Notes: a model not told the origin generated them from the letters alone. A stretch of 64,000 nt of DNA from Streptomyces sp. DH12 (GCF_020873895.1 NZ_JAHWGT010000019.1:94579-158578), one strand, 5' to 3'; positions 27,063-36,059 are shown, numbered from the stretch's first letter. A program made the numbers and translations.

Positions 27063-28037
27063 ATGCCCGTCCCCGTCATCCTGGACTGCGACCCCGGGCA
27101 CGACGACGCGTTCGCCATCATGCTCGCCGCGGCCCACCCGGCCGTCCGGCTCCTCGGCATCACGACCGTGGCCGGGAACCAGACGGTCGAGAAGACCACC
27201 CTCAACGCCCGGCGCGTCTGCACCGCCGCCGGCATCGAGGGCGTACCCGTCGCCGCGGGGCTGGCCCACCCGCTGCGCGGGCCCGGCATCGTGGCGCCGG
27301 ACATCCACGGCGAGTCGGGGCTCGACGGGCCGGGGTTCGGCCCGCCCACCGTGCCGCTCGACGGCCGCGACGCCGTCACGTTCCTCCGCGACACCCTCCT
27401 CGCCCACCCCGAGCCCGTGACGCTCGTGCCGACCGGGCCGCTCACCAACGTCGCCACCCTGCTGCTCACCCACCCGGACGCGGCCGCCCGGATCGAGCGG
27501 ATCGTCCTCATGGGCGGCTCTACCGGCCGCGGCAACCGCACGCCCGCCGCCGAGTTCAACGTCCTCGCCGACCCGGAGGCGGCCGACGTCGTCCTCCGCA
27601 GCGGACTGCACGTCACCATGATCGGACTGAACGTCAGCCACCGGGCCCTGGCCACCCCGCCGGTGGTCGACCGCTTCCGGGCGCTGGGCACCCCCCTCGC
27701 CCACCTCTGCACCGAGCTGCTCACGTACTTCGGCCACACCTACCGCGAGGTGTTCGGCTTCCCCGCCCCGCCCCTGCACGACCCGCTCACCGTCGCCCAC
27801 GTCATCGCCCCCGGACTCGTCCGGCTGGTCCACGCCCCCGTGGCGGTCGAACTCACCGGCATCCACACGCGCGGCGCCACCGTCGTCGACCTCGACGGGG
27901 TGACCGGGGCACCGCCCAACGTCCACGTCGGGGTCGACGTCGACGTGGACGCGTACTGGGACCTCCTGGTGGAGGCCGTACGCGCCCTGGGCTCGTCCCG
28001 CCGCCCGGCACCCGACGGCGGCGGCGTCAGTCCGTGA
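27063..28037 (+). CDS. Inosine/uridine-preferring nucleoside hydrolase
   Basis: This 324-aa protein would hydrolyse the N-glycosidic bond of ribonucleosides. The Ca2+-binding N-terminal motif reads DCDPGHDDA (usually DTDPGIDDA). Other family segments are TTVAGNQTVEKTT, VPTGPLTNVA, LMGGSTGRGNRTPAAEFN and the C-terminal LHDPLTVAHV, whose His-Asp pair contributes to the active site. The ATG at 27063 follows GGAGAGGAG, a strong site. It overlaps the convergent PAP2-DAGK gene by 11 nt at the 3' ends. It is likely a cytosolic salvage enzyme; substrate preference is not clear from sequence. Confidence 0.93.
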   Translation: MPVPVILDCDPGHDDAFAIMLAAAHPAVRLLGITTVAGNQTVEKTTLNARRVCTAAGIEGVPVAAGLAHPLRGPGIVAPDIHGESGLDGPGFGPPTVPLDGRDAVTFLRDTLLAHPEPVTLVPTGPLTNVATLLLTHPDAAARIERIVLMGGSTGRGNRTPAAEFNVLADPEAADVVLRSGLHVTMIGLNVSHRALATPPVVDRFRALGTPLAHLCTELLTYFGHTYREVFGFPAPPLHDPLTVAHVIAPGLVRLVHAPVAVELTGIHTRGATVVDLDGVTGAPPNVHVGVDVDVDAYWDLLVEAVRALGSSRRPAPDGGGVSP

Positions 28038-29520
28038 GCGGCCGGTAGACGGTCAGGGCCTCCGGCAGCTTGTCGAGGACGAGCTCGCGCGCCGCGGGCA
28101 CCACCTCGCCGTCGTACGCCATGGGGGTGTCCGCCGGCAGCCCGCCGACCCGCAGGGACGTCGTCCGCGCGGCCGCGTACAGGCGGGTCCTGGCGAGGCC
28201 GCCGGCCGCCGTCGCCAGCAGCCGCGGCCGGGCCAGCCGGCCGGCCTGGGCGATGCGCACGTCGAGCACCCCGTCGGCCAGGTCGTGCCGGCGCAGCGGG
28301 GCGAGCCCCACACTGCGGTACGCGCCGTTGCCGGCGAACAGGAACCACATCGAGCGGCGCCGCCCGTTCACCTCCGCCCGCAGGGGCGTCGCCGTGCGCA
28401 GCACGCGCGCGGCTCCCAGGAGCGTCGCGGCGGGGCCGCCGATCCGGGGCGACCAGTGCTCCCGCAGCCGTACCAGCTCCGGGTACACGCCCAGGCTGAA
28501 GGTGTTGAGGAAGTAGACCGGCTCGGCGGTGTCCCCGTCGCGCACCACCCGTCCGACGTCGACGCGGACCGCGTGCCCCTCGGCCACCGCCCGGCAGCCC
28601 TCGGCCACCGTGTCGACGCCGAGGTCGGCGGCGAAGTGGTTGAACGTCCCGCCGGGCAGCACCAGCAGCGGTACGCCGTGCCGCAGCGCCGGGGCCACCG
28701 CCGCGCTCACCGTGCCGTCGCCGCCGCACACGCCGAACACGCCGCTCCGCGCCGCCGCCGCGGCCGCGGCCGTCTCCAGCAGGTCGGGGAGGGAGTCCTC
28801 GCCGGGGCGGCACAGGACGACCTCAGCCTTCGGCAGCTGCCCCCTGATCTGCGCCACCGGGTCCACGAGCTGGGGCTGCGCGCCGGACGACGGGTTGACG
28901 ACGACCACCAGCCCGTCCCCGTCCGGTCGGGCGGGCACCTCGGCGCGCGGCCGGGCCGGCACCGCCACCAGGTCGCGCGTCGGGGCCAGCCCGCGTACCG
29001 CGAAGGCCGCGCCCACCCCGAGCGCCATCCCCACCAGCACGTCGCTGGGGTAGTGCACGCCGGTGTACACCCGGGAGAAGGCGACGGACGCGGCGACCGG
29101 CGCGAGGACGGCGCCCAGGCCGCGCGACTCCAGCGCGACACCCGCGGTGAACGCCGCGGCGGAGGCCGAGTGGCCGGACGGGAAGGACGTCGTCAGCGGC
29201 TGGCGGGGCAGCCGGCGCGCGACCGGCACGTGGTCGATCAATGGGCGGCGGCGCCGCACGGCCCCCTTCGCCAGGGTGTTCACCGTCGCCGACGCGAGGG
29301 CGAGCGACGTCACGCCCCGCACGGCGGCCCGGCGCCCGCGCGCCCCGCCCAGCGTCCACATGCCCGCCGCGACGCCGAACCACAGCAGCCCGTGGTTGGC
29401 GCTCCGGCTCAGCCGGGGGAGCACGGGCTCGGCCGCGGGCCAGGTGCGCTGCGCCACCTGCGCGAACACCGCCCGGTCCACTCGGCTGAATACGCCCCGG
29501 GCCCTCGCCGCCTTCCGCAT
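28027..29520 (-). CDS. PAP2 phosphatase-diacylglycerol kinase fusion
   Basis: This 497-aa two-domain lipid enzyme starts with a membrane PAP2 domain (about 30-190). It shows all three phosphatase motifs: KGAVRRRRPL, FPSGHSAS and SRVYTGVHYPSD. A cytosolic diacylglycerol kinase-type domain (about 210-497) follows, with NPSSGAQ, GGDGTVSAA and LPGGTFNHFA. Such fusions could interconvert a lipid phosphate and its alcohol, for example undecaprenyl or phosphatidate/diacylglycerol pools. The ATG at 29520 has a GGAGGAGAG site. The gene diverges from the GH71 gene. Confidence 0.9.
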   Translation of the reverse strand: MRKAARARGVFSRVDRAVFAQVAQRTWPAAEPVLPRLSRSANHGLLWFGVAAGMWTLGGARGRRAAVRGVTSLALASATVNTLAKGAVRRRRPLIDHVPVARRLPRQPLTTSFPSGHSASAAAFTAGVALESRGLGAVLAPVAASVAFSRVYTGVHYPSDVLVGMALGVGAAFAVRGLAPTRDLVAVPARPRAEVPARPDGDGLVVVVNPSSGAQPQLVDPVAQIRGQLPKAEVVLCRPGEDSLPDLLETAAAAAAARSGVFGVCGGDGTVSAAVAPALRHGVPLLVLPGGTFNHFAADLGVDTVAEGCRAVAEGHAVRVDVGRVVRDGDTAEPVYFLNTFSLGVYPELVRLREHWSPRIGGPAATLLGAARVLRTATPLRAEVNGRRRSMWFLFAGNGAYRSVGLAPLRRHDLADGVLDVRIAQAGRLARPRLLATAAGGLARTRLYAAARTTSLRVGGLPADTPMAYDGEVVPAARELVLDKLPEALTVYRPLTD

Positions 29521-29643
29521 GGCCTGACTCTCCTCCCGTGCCCCGGAACCGGACGTCCCGACCCCGAGCAACCTACCCGGAGGGGCCGGTGCGACGCCTG
29601 TCGTTCCCGGGGCGGCCGGGGGACCGGAACGGAGCCCCGCCGT

Positions 29644-29706
29644 CCGTTCCTATGGAACGGTTGTCCGGATCTTGGTGATCCGCTCTACTTCTGTCGGGCG
29701 CCCGAC
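29644..29706 (+). promoter_or_regulatory. Promoter of the GH71 gene with three stacked palindromes
   Basis: CCGTTCC-TAT-GGAACGG (29644-29660) lies just upstream of a possible -35 TTGTCC (29661-29666). A 17-nt spacer holds the inverted repeat GGATC-N5-GATCC, followed by a possible -10 TCTACT (29684-29689). The perfect 14-bp palindrome GTCGGGCGCCCGAC (29693-29706) then covers the expected start site. The ATG of the glucanase is at 29734. This spacing suggests repressor control; the factor is unknown. Confidence 0.55.
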
Positions 29707-29733
29707 ACCGGCCGCCCGGAGGGAGAGGTCGCC

Positions 29734-31497
29734 ATGAGGACGGAAGACGGCGGACACGGCGGGGCCCACCGCAGCCGGCACCGGCGGACCCGCCGTCGAG
29801 GACGGCCCCTCGCCGCGCTCGTCGCCGGTCTGCTGCTGGCCGGCACCGGCGCCACGCTCGCCACCGCGTGGGGCCTACAACAGGGCGGGGACGCCCCCCA
29901 CGGCGCCGCCCGCGGACACGCCGCCTCCACCGCCCCGCCCGCGCCACACCCGGCGGCGCAACCGCCGACGGCCCCGCCGGCCACGGCCCCGGCGCCGGTA
30001 CGGCCCGACCGCGGGCCCGCCGCCGACGAGCCGTCACCCGGCAGCGGCGCAGCGGACGGCACGGACGGCACCGCCGGCACCGAGGACACCGGAGGACCCC
30101 GCGACGCCGGCGCCGCGGCCCACCCCACCCCCGCCCTGCCGTTCGACCTGCCGGACCGCGCGGCCCTGCGCGCCCGCGGCAAACTCGTCTTCGCCCACTA
30201 CTTCACGCCCTACCCGCTCTCGCTGGACAACCAGGAGGCCGGGCGGGACTACTACACCCGCAACTACCTCACCCCGCACGGCGAGCGCGGCAAGCACAGC
30301 GCCTACGGCGGCCTGCTCCGCGACCGTCCGCTGCCCGTCCCGCCCAAGAGCGGCGACTGGGAGCTGGCCAACCTGCGGCAGGAGGTCCGCACGGCGCGCG
30401 CCGCGGGGCTCGACGGCTTCACCCTCGACCTGCTCTCCCTCTCCGGCAGGAACTGGGAACGCTGCCGGCTCCTCATGGAGGCGGCCCGGTCGGTGGACCC
30501 CGACTTCAAGATCATGCTGATGCCGGACATGGCGTCCCTGCGCACCACCGACGCCCGCCGCCTCGCCGCCGCCCTCGCCGAACTGGGCCGGCACCCCTCC
30601 GCCCACCGCCTCGACGACGGCCGCCTCGTCGTCTCACCCTTCAAGGCCGAGGCGCGCGGCGCCGCGTGGTGGTCGGGCGTGCTCGACACCCTGCGCACCC
30701 GGCACGGCGTCCGCACCGCGTTCGTCCCGCTCTTCCTCGACTACGGCGCCCGGCACGACGCGTTCGCCCCCATCAGCCACGGCTTCTCCGAGTGGGGCAG
30801 CCGCAGCCACACCGGGCAGGGCGACCCCGGCCGCGACGCCCGCCGCGCCCACCGCATGGGCAAGATCTGGATGGAACCGGTCTCCGTCCAGGACGCCCGA
30901 CCCAACCAGGGCGTCTACGACGAGGCCGGCAACACCGCCACCCTGCGCGCCACGTGGAACCGCGCCATCGAAGGCGACGCGGACTGGGTCCAACTCACCA
31001 CCTGGAACGACTACTCCGAAGGCACCCACTTCGCGCCGTCGCTGCACAACGGCCACGCCTACCTGGACCTCGGCGCGTACTACCTGACGCGGTTCAAGAC
31101 GGGCGAGTGGCCCCGGATCACCCGGGACACGCTGTACGTCTCCTCGCGCACCCACCTCGCCGGCGCCGCGCCCACGGGCGGGCAGTCCCGGCTCATGGCG
31201 CCCCGCGGCAGCAGCGCCCCGCCCCGCGACACGGTGGAGGTCATCGCCTTCCTCAGCCGCCCGGCCACCGTCCGCGCCACCGTCGGTCCCACCACCTCGG
31301 CCCACCGGCTGCCGGCCGGTGTACGGACCGTCCTGGCGCCGCTGCGCCCGGGCACCGTCTCCGCGGAGGCCGTCCGCGACGGCAGGACCCGGGCCGCGGT
31401 GCGCCTGCCCTACCGGGTGCGGGGACAGATCGCGGTCCAGGACCTCCAGTACTACGCCGCGACGAGCGGACGCGACGCCCCCGGCTGCTGCGGCTGA
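29734..31497 (+). CDS. Secreted GH71-like endo-alpha-1,3-glucanase
   Basis: This 587-aa exported protein starts with a basic N-terminus (RHRRTRRRGR) and a hydrophobic segment LAALVAGLLLAGTGATLATA (about 27-46). It then has a long Ala/Pro/Asp-rich linker (about 50-135) and a catalytic domain (about 140-480). Family-like segments include GKLVFAHYFTPYPLS, GLDGFTLDLLSL, KIMLMPDMASL and WVQLTTWNDYSEGTH. A beta-rich C-terminal region follows, ending in GCCG. GH71 enzymes cut alpha-1,3-glucan of fungal walls or dental-type polymers. The ATG at 29734 has a GGAGGGAGAGG site. The regulated promoter just upstream fits an inducible enzyme. The catalytic carboxylates cannot be assigned with certainty by eye. 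Confidence 0.85.
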   Translation: MRTEDGGHGGAHRSRHRRTRRRGRPLAALVAGLLLAGTGATLATAWGLQQGGDAPHGAARGHAASTAPPAPHPAAQPPTAPPATAPAPVRPDRGPAADEPSPGSGAADGTDGTAGTEDTGGPRDAGAAAHPTPALPFDLPDRAALRARGKLVFAHYFTPYPLSLDNQEAGRDYYTRNYLTPHGERGKHSAYGGLLRDRPLPVPPKSGDWELANLRQEVRTARAAGLDGFTLDLLSLSGRNWERCRLLMEAARSVDPDFKIMLMPDMASLRTTDARRLAAALAELGRHPSAHRLDDGRLVVSPFKAEARGAAWWSGVLDTLRTRHGVRTAFVPLFLDYGARHDAFAPISHGFSEWGSRSHTGQGDPGRDARRAHRMGKIWMEPVSVQDARPNQGVYDEAGNTATLRATWNRAIEGDADWVQLTTWNDYSEGTHFAPSLHNGHAYLDLGAYYLTRFKTGEWPRITRDTLYVSSRTHLAGAAPTGGQSRLMAPRGSSAPPRDTVEVIAFLSRPATVRATVGPTTSAHRLPAGVRTVLAPLRPGTVSAEAVRDGRTRAAVRLPYRVRGQIAVQDLQYYAATSGRDAPGCCG

Positions 31498-31541
31498 CCC
31501 CCGGCCCCCTCGCCGCGCGGGGCGCACGGTCGCGCGCACGC

Positions 31542-31587
31542 GGACGGGGCGGCCACCGGTGGCTCGCCACCGCTGACCGCCCCGTCC
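31542..31587. terminator. Long hairpin between GH71 and CsbD genes
   Basis: Perfect 11-bp outer arms (GGACGGGGCGG and complement) enclose a 24-nt interior with a CCACCGGTGG palindrome. It sits between convergent genes and can serve both. Confidence 0.65.
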
Positions 31588-31604
31588 CGCTGGGCGCCGC
31601 CGAC

Positions 31605-31778
31605 CTAGTGCTTGAACGTGTCCTTCAGCTTCTCGCCGGTCTGCTTCGCGTCGCCCTTGACCTGCTCCGCGCGCCCCTCGGCCTCCAGGCGCTCGTTGCC
31701 CACGGCCCTGCCGGCGGCCTCCTTGGCCTTGCCCTTCGCGGTCTGAGCGGCGTTCTCGGCCTTCTTGCCAGTGGTCAT
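31605..31778 (-). CDS. CsbD family stress protein
   Basis: This small 57-aa hydrophilic, Lys/Ala/Glu-rich protein (MTTGKKAENAAQTAKGKAKE, ending KLKDTFKH) is typical of CsbD-like proteins made in general stress. It should be helical and cytoplasmic. The ATG at 31778 follows AGGAGG at ideal spacing; an in-frame ATG three codons upstream lacks this. Sigma-B-type regulation is common for the family, but no such promoter was recognised here. A small Arg-rich protein gene lies 16 nt upstream in the same direction. Confidence 0.9.
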   Translation of the reverse strand: MTTGKKAENAAQTAKGKAKEAAGRAVGNERLEAEGRAEQVKGDAKQTGEKLKDTFKH

Positions 31779-31794
31779 GTCCCACACCTCCTGC

Positions 31795-32184
31795 TCACGT
31801 GTCGGGGTCGCGCCCCGCTTGGGACGTGCGCGACGTCCTCTCCCGACTGCGGCTTCCCCGGATCCACCGGTTCATCCGCCGTACCACCGGTCCGCCGGCT
31901 GTGGCCCCGGTCCAGTAGCGGCGGATCCACTCCAGCCGGCGCAGCAGCGCCCGCTCCCGCCACGCGTACTCGACGCGCCCGATCCGGCCGGCGGCGAGGT
32001 CCCGGGCGAGCAGCGCCCGCCGCCTCGACAGGCCGCGCGCGTCGTGCCGGGCACCCCGCGCGAGCCGCGCCCCGTCCCGCGCGACGCGCACCCCGCGCCC
32101 CGCGACCCGTACGGCGCCACGTGCGACGCGCGTGCCCCGGGCCGCGACGCGCGATCCGAGCAGCGGCCGGGTGGTGCGGCCCAT
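31795..32184 (-). CDS. Arginine-rich hypothetical protein, 129 aa
   Basis: The product is strongly basic, with repeated VAR/RVAR-type units over the first 50 residues (GTRVARGAVRVAGRGVRVAR). A helical segment RIGRVEYAWRERALLRRLEWIRRYW follows in part, then an Arg/Ser tail. No family is recognised. The ATG at 32184 has a GGGAG site, and the ORF ends 16 nt before the CsbD start, which suggests a two-gene stress unit. Nucleic-acid or acidic-surface binding is possible. Alternative start codons nearby make the N-terminus uncertain. Confidence 0.5.
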   Translation of the reverse strand: MGRTTRPLLGSRVAARGTRVARGAVRVAGRGVRVARDGARLARGARHDARGLSRRRALLARDLAAGRIGRVEYAWRERALLRRLEWIRRYWTGATAGGPVVRRMNRWIRGSRSRERTSRTSQAGRDPDT

Positions 32185-32232
32185 GGCGACCACGCTCCCA
32201 CGGAGCCGTCCGACAGGGGGACTTCCACCGTA

Positions 32233-32300
32233 ACGCCGCCCCCGTGACGCCGCCCCCGTGACGCCGCCCCCGCGCCATCGCCCCCGCGACGCCGCCCCGC
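32233..32300. repeat. 14-bp minisatellite, about five units
   Basis: Tandem units of ACGCCGCCCCCGTG start at 32233, 32247 and 32261 (two exact, the third with one change). Two degenerate copies follow. It lies in the gap between the Arg-rich gene and the cupin gene. Copy number could vary between strains. Confidence 0.8.
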
Positions 32301-32389
32301 TCCCCGGCCCCTGTCCGTGAGGGGAGCCGGCAGCGCACAGCGCGGACAGGGCCTAGGGTGGCCGGCAGGGCGAGGAGAGCGAGGGCACC

Positions 32390-32851
32390 GTGACGGAGTG
32401 GAGGCGGCGGCTGGGGTTGGAGGCGCACCCCGAGGGCGGGTACTTCCGGCGGATCTACACCAGCCCGCACACCGCGCCGACGCCCACCGGGCCGCGGCCC
32501 GCGGCGACCGCGATCCACTACCTCCTCACGCGGGACCAGCCGCTCGGGCGGCTGCACCGCAACCGCAGCGACATCCTCCACTTCCTCGTCGACGGCGGCC
32601 CCGTCGAGTACGTGACCGCCACGCCGGACGGCACCCTCGACCGGATCACGCTGCGCACCGGCGAACGGCACTTCCTCGTCGTCCCCGGGCAGGTGTGGAA
32701 GGGCTCCCGGCTCACCGGCGACGCCGCGTACGCGCTGGTGGCGGAGGTCGTCACGCCCGGCTTCGACTACGCCGACCACCGGTTCGCCGGCCCCGGGGAC
32801 TTCGCCGACCGGCCGGGACTGCGCGAGGCGCTCGCCCCGTTCCTGCCCTGA
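32390..32851 (+). CDS. Cupin domain protein (DUF985-like)
   Basis: This 153-aa single-cupin protein has the DUF985 signature near the start (GLEAHPEGGYFRRIYTS), then AIHYLLTRDQPLGRLHRNRSDILHF, cut over two strands, and LVVPGQVWKGSRL. Its fold is a metal-capable beta-barrel, and the family's function is not established, with epimerase-like or sugar-related roles suggested. The GTG at 32390 has GAGGAG upstream. The epimerase-like gene follows 66 nt later in the same direction, perhaps as one unit. Confidence 0.88.
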   Translation: MTEWRRRLGLEAHPEGGYFRRIYTSPHTAPTPTGPRPAATAIHYLLTRDQPLGRLHRNRSDILHFLVDGGPVEYVTATPDGTLDRITLRTGERHFLVVPGQVWKGSRLTGDAAYALVAEVVTPGFDYADHRFAGPGDFADRPGLREALAPFLP

Positions 32852-32917
32852 GCCGGCGCCGTCCGCCGGTGGCGAACTCCTCTGGGCGCCCGGGGCCCGG
32901 GGTGGTTGGGTGACGGG

Positions 32918-33907
32918 ATGGAGATCCTGGTTCTGGGTGGGACGGCCTGGTTGGGCCGTGAGGTGTCGCGGCAGGCGATCGAGCGCGGCCACCGCGTGAC
33001 GTGTCTGGCCCGCGGCGAGAGCGGGAAGGTCGCGCAGGGCGCGACGCTGGTGGCCGCGGACCGGCGCGCGCCCGGCGCGTACGAGCCGCTGGCGGACCGC
33101 GCCTGGGACGCCGTCGTCGAGGTGTCGTGGCAGCCGGGCCTGGTGCGCGGGGCGCTGGAGGCGCTCGGGGACCGGGCCCGCCACTGGACGTACGTCTCGT
33201 CCGTGAGCGCGTACGCCTCGCACGCCGAGCCCGGCGCGGACGAGTCGGCGCCGCTGCTCGACCCGAGCGGCCACGACGAGGTCGACCGGTCGTCGTACGG
33301 GGAGGCGAAGGCCGCCTGCGAGCAGGCGTCCCGGGCTGCCGTCGGCGACCGCCTCCTCGTCGCGCGCGCCGGCCTGATCGGCGGCCCCGGCGACGGCAGC
33401 GACCGGGCCGGCTACTGGGTGGCCCGCGCCGCGCGCGACCCCCGGGGCCCGCTGCTGGTACCGGACGAGCCGGCCATGCCGACGCAGGTGGTCGACGTGC
33501 GCGACCTCGCCGGCTGGCTCCTCGACGCGGCGGGCCGGGGCACCACCGGCACGTACGACGCGGTCGGTCCGGTCGTCCCGTTCGCGGAGTGGGTGGACCT
33601 GTCCCGCACCGTCGGCGGGCACACCGGCCCGGTGGTGACCGCCGACTCGGCGTGGCTGGCCGCTCGCGGCGTCGCCGGGTTCATGGGCGCCGAATCGCTG
33701 CCGATGTGGCTGGTCGAGCCGGGCTGGGAGGGGTGGTCCGCCCGCAGCGGCGCGGCGGCCCGCGCCGCCGGGCTCCGCCACCGGCCGCGCGCCGAGCTGC
33801 TCGCCGACACGCTCCGCTGGGAGCGCGAGCGGGGCCTGGACCGCGAGCGGCGCGCCGGACTGAGCCCGGAGCGGGAGCGGGCCCTGCTCACCGCCCTCGG
33901 CGGCTGA
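32918..33907 (+). CDS. NAD-dependent epimerase/dehydratase-like protein (atypical SDR)
   Basis: This 329-aa extended-SDR protein has the N-terminal Rossmann motif [15 protein letters not shown] and then [19 protein letters not shown] holds the usual Ser position. The YxxxK pair may be [11 protein letters not shown], with Tyr and Lys four apart. The C-terminal half carries [16 protein letters not shown], typical of NAD-binding isoflavone reductase/epimerase proteins. The start ATG 32918 is preferred over an upstream frame, although its ribosome site is weak. The substrate is unknown. It forms a likely pair with the upstream cupin gene and ends at a hairpin. Confidence 0.88.
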   Translation: MEILVLGGTAWLGREVSRQAIERGHRVTCLARGESGKVAQGATLVAADRRAPGAYEPLADRAWDAVVEVSWQPGLVRGALEALGDRARHWTYVSSVSAYASHAEPGADESAPLLDPSGHDEVDRSSYGEAKAACEQASRAAVGDRLLVARAGLIGGPGDGSDRAGYWVARAARDPRGPLLVPDEPAMPTQVVDVRDLAGWLLDAAGRGTTGTYDAVGPVVPFAEWVDLSRTVGGHTGPVVTADSAWLAARGVAGFMGAESLPMWLVEPGWEGWSARSGAAARAAGLRHRPRAELLADTLRWERERGLDRERRAGLSPERERALLTALGG

Positions 33908-33922
33908 GGGCGGCGCGGGGCT

Positions 33923-33942
33923 CCGGCCGCCGCCGCGGCCGG
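33923..33942. terminator. Hairpin between convergent genes
   Basis: Eight-bp arms CCGGCCGC/GCGGCCGG with a 4-nt loop, 16 nt after the epimerase-like gene and 11 nt before the CYP152 stop codon. Confidence 0.6.
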
Positions 33943-33952
33943 CCCCCGGGTC

Positions 33953-35206
33953 TCACCCTGCGTCCGCCGGCGGGAGGACCAGGCGGAAGCCGCTGCGCGG
34001 GAGGGTCGGGACGCGGCGCAGGGGGATCCGCAGGTCCTGCTCCGGGACGGTGTACTCCAGCCGGGCCAGTCGGACCGCGAGCGCTTCGAGGAGGGCGATG
34101 GTGAACGCCTCGCCGGGGCAGCGGTGGCCGCTCGACGGGTCCCCGCCGCCCTGCGGCACCAGCTCGTCCCGCTCGACGGGCCGCTGGAGGAACCGTTCGG
34201 GGCGGAAGGCGTACGGGTCCGTCCAGAGCGCCTCGTCGTGGTCCTGCCCGTACAGGTCGAGCAGGACGAGGCTCCCCGCCGGCACGTGTGCGCCCCGCCA
34301 CGTCAGATCGGTGGCCGCCCGGCCGCCGGTGAAGGGCGCGAACGGGTAGAAGCGGCGGACCTCGTGGGCGAACGCGGCGGTACGGGCGGCGTCGCCGTCG
34401 CGCAGCCACGCCCGGTGGGAGGGCCAGCGGTGCAGGGCGTGCGCGGCGAAGGTGACGAACCAGGCGACGGCCACGGTCGGCCGGAGCATGTTGAGCACTT
34501 CGACGGCGGCGGTCCGCGCGTCCAGGCGCCGCCCGTCCGCGTCGACGTGGCGCGCGACCATGGCGAGGGCGCTCTCCTCGGGCGGCTCCGCACGCCCCTC
34601 GCGCACGTCGTCCACGAGCTCGGCGATCCACGCCTCGCACCGCCGGCGCGCGGCGCGGGCGCGCCAGTGCCGCGGACCCATGGTGGCGAAGCCGTCGACC
34701 AGGGACACCAGGTCGCGGGCGACCGCGTCCGGGTCGCGCGAGCCGAGCGGCACGCCGGCCCAGCCGCAGACGCCGACGGTCAGCGCGCGGGCCGCCTCGT
34801 CGAAGAGCACGACGCCCTCCGGGCTGCCGCGCCGGCGCGCGACGGCCTCGTCCCAGGCGGCGGTGGTCCGTTCCACCAGGTCGGCGACTTGTTCGGGGGG
34901 CGTGAGCAGCGCGAGGAACATCGCCTTGCGGACGCGGTGGGCCTCCCCGTCCAGGGTGTGGACCGCCCCGTGCCCGAACAGGGTTGACAGCACCGGGCCG
35001 GGAAGGGCGCCCGCGCGCCGCACATGGCGTTCGTCGTAGAAGAAGCGGACCGCCTCGGGGCCCCGCACGGCGAGCGCGGGCCGTCCCATGAGGCGCGTGC
35101 GGACCACGCCGTCCGGGGCGGCGCGCATCCGGTCGGGGAGCCAGGCGTAGCCGGCGGTCAGCAGCGCGGCCGTGCGGTCGACCAAGTGTTCTCGATCAAG
35201 AAACAT
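33953..35206 (-). CDS. CYP152-type P450 peroxygenase
   Basis: This 417-aa P450 matches the fatty-acid peroxygenase group (P450-BS-beta, OleT). The I helix has LRPTVAVAWF, with the Arg-Pro pair that replaces the usual acid-Thr and salt-bridges the fatty-acid carboxylate. The K helix region reads HEVRRFYPFAPF and the haem loop is GHRCPGEAF. It should therefore use H2O2 to hydroxylate or decarboxylate fatty acids without a redox partner. The ATG at 35206 is the only sensible start, though its ribosome site is weak, and the length fits the family. The hemerythrin gene lies 79 nt upstream in the same direction, suggesting a joint response to peroxide or oxygen. Confidence 0.92.
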   Translation of the reverse strand: MFLDREHLVDRTAALLTAGYAWLPDRMRAAPDGVVRTRLMGRPALAVRGPEAVRFFYDERHVRRAGALPGPVLSTLFGHGAVHTLDGEAHRVRKAMFLALLTPPEQVADLVERTTAAWDEAVARRRGSPEGVVLFDEAARALTVGVCGWAGVPLGSRDPDAVARDLVSLVDGFATMGPRHWRARAARRRCEAWIAELVDDVREGRAEPPEESALAMVARHVDADGRRLDARTAAVEVLNMLRPTVAVAWFVTFAAHALHRWPSHRAWLRDGDAARTAAFAHEVRRFYPFAPFTGGRAATDLTWRGAHVPAGSLVLLDLYGQDHDEALWTDPYAFRPERFLQRPVERDELVPQGGGDPSSGHRCPGEAFTIALLEALAVRLARLEYTVPEQDLRIPLRRVPTLPRSGFRLVLPPADAG

Positions 35207-35285
35207 GTGCGACGGTTGCCCGGTTTGTCGGGAAAGGAAACCGCTGAGGCCCTGGTGACGCCGGTCACGGCCACCGGCGGCCGGC

Positions 35286-35855
35286 TCATCCCTGCCGCTG
35301 GCGGCCGCGGCCGCTGAGCGCGTCACGCACGCGGTCCACCATCCCCATACCGGGCGCGAGGAGCCGGTTGGCGGGCGGCTTGTCGGGCGCGGCGGGGTGG
35401 GGCCGGGTGGGCGCGCTCTCCTTGGCGGCCCGGACCCGCGCGCCCAGCACGTCCAGCGCCTCACCGGAGCAGGACTCGGCCAGCAGGGGGAAGAGGTGGT
35501 TCTCCTCATCGGCCACGTGCGCGGTCACGGACGCCTTCAGCTCGTCGATCAGGGGGTCGAAGCGGTCGTCGTCGGGGCGGCAGTGCTCCAGCTCCTTGAG
35601 CAGGCGCTCGACGTGGGCGTGGTCGGCGATCTCCTTGTCGGCGAGGTCGTCCCCGTCGTCCACGTAGCGGCGGACCGTCGGGTACAGGTGCTCCTCCTCC
35701 GCGACCGCGTGGCGGACCAGCTCCATGGTCAGTTCGTCGGCCAGCTCGCGCCGTCCCGGGTCGCCCGGCGGCATCGCCTGGATGCGGCCGAACAGCTCGT
35801 CCACCTCGCGGTGGTCAGCGGTCAGCTCCTGGATGACGTTCCCGCCGTGTCCCAT
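35286..35855 (-). CDS. Hemerythrin HHE domain protein
   Basis: This 189-aa protein has a four-helix hemerythrin domain (about 8-150). Candidate diiron ligands are in TADHREVDELF, RHAVAEEEHLYP, ADHAHVERLL and TAHVADEENHLFP, so a full set of His and Glu is present. It may bind O2, NO or peroxide, or store iron. The C-terminal tail (150-189) is Pro/Arg-rich. The ATG at 35855 is preferred over an upstream ATG because a GGAGAGG site precedes it. Its operon partner is a peroxide-using CYP152. Confidence 0.92.
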   Translation of the reverse strand: MGHGGNVIQELTADHREVDELFGRIQAMPPGDPGRRELADELTMELVRHAVAEEEHLYPTVRRYVDDGDDLADKEIADHAHVERLLKELEHCRPDDDRFDPLIDELKASVTAHVADEENHLFPLLAESCSGEALDVLGARVRAAKESAPTRPHPAAPDKPPANRLLAPGMGMVDRVRDALSGRGRQRQG

Positions 35856-36059
35856 GATCGGTCCTCTCCGTAGCCCGTGGCTGTTCGATCGACGTCGGTG
35901 ACGAAGCCCCACCGGTCAGATCCCACGTGGCGTCCCGGAAGCAACCCGGCGCCCCCGCTATCACTCAGGCGGCGGGCGGCCGCCCGCCGCACCACGCGCG
36001 TCACGGCGGTACCGGACGCGGCGCGCGCGGCTGGGCCGTCGGACGGGCGCGGCCGGCGC

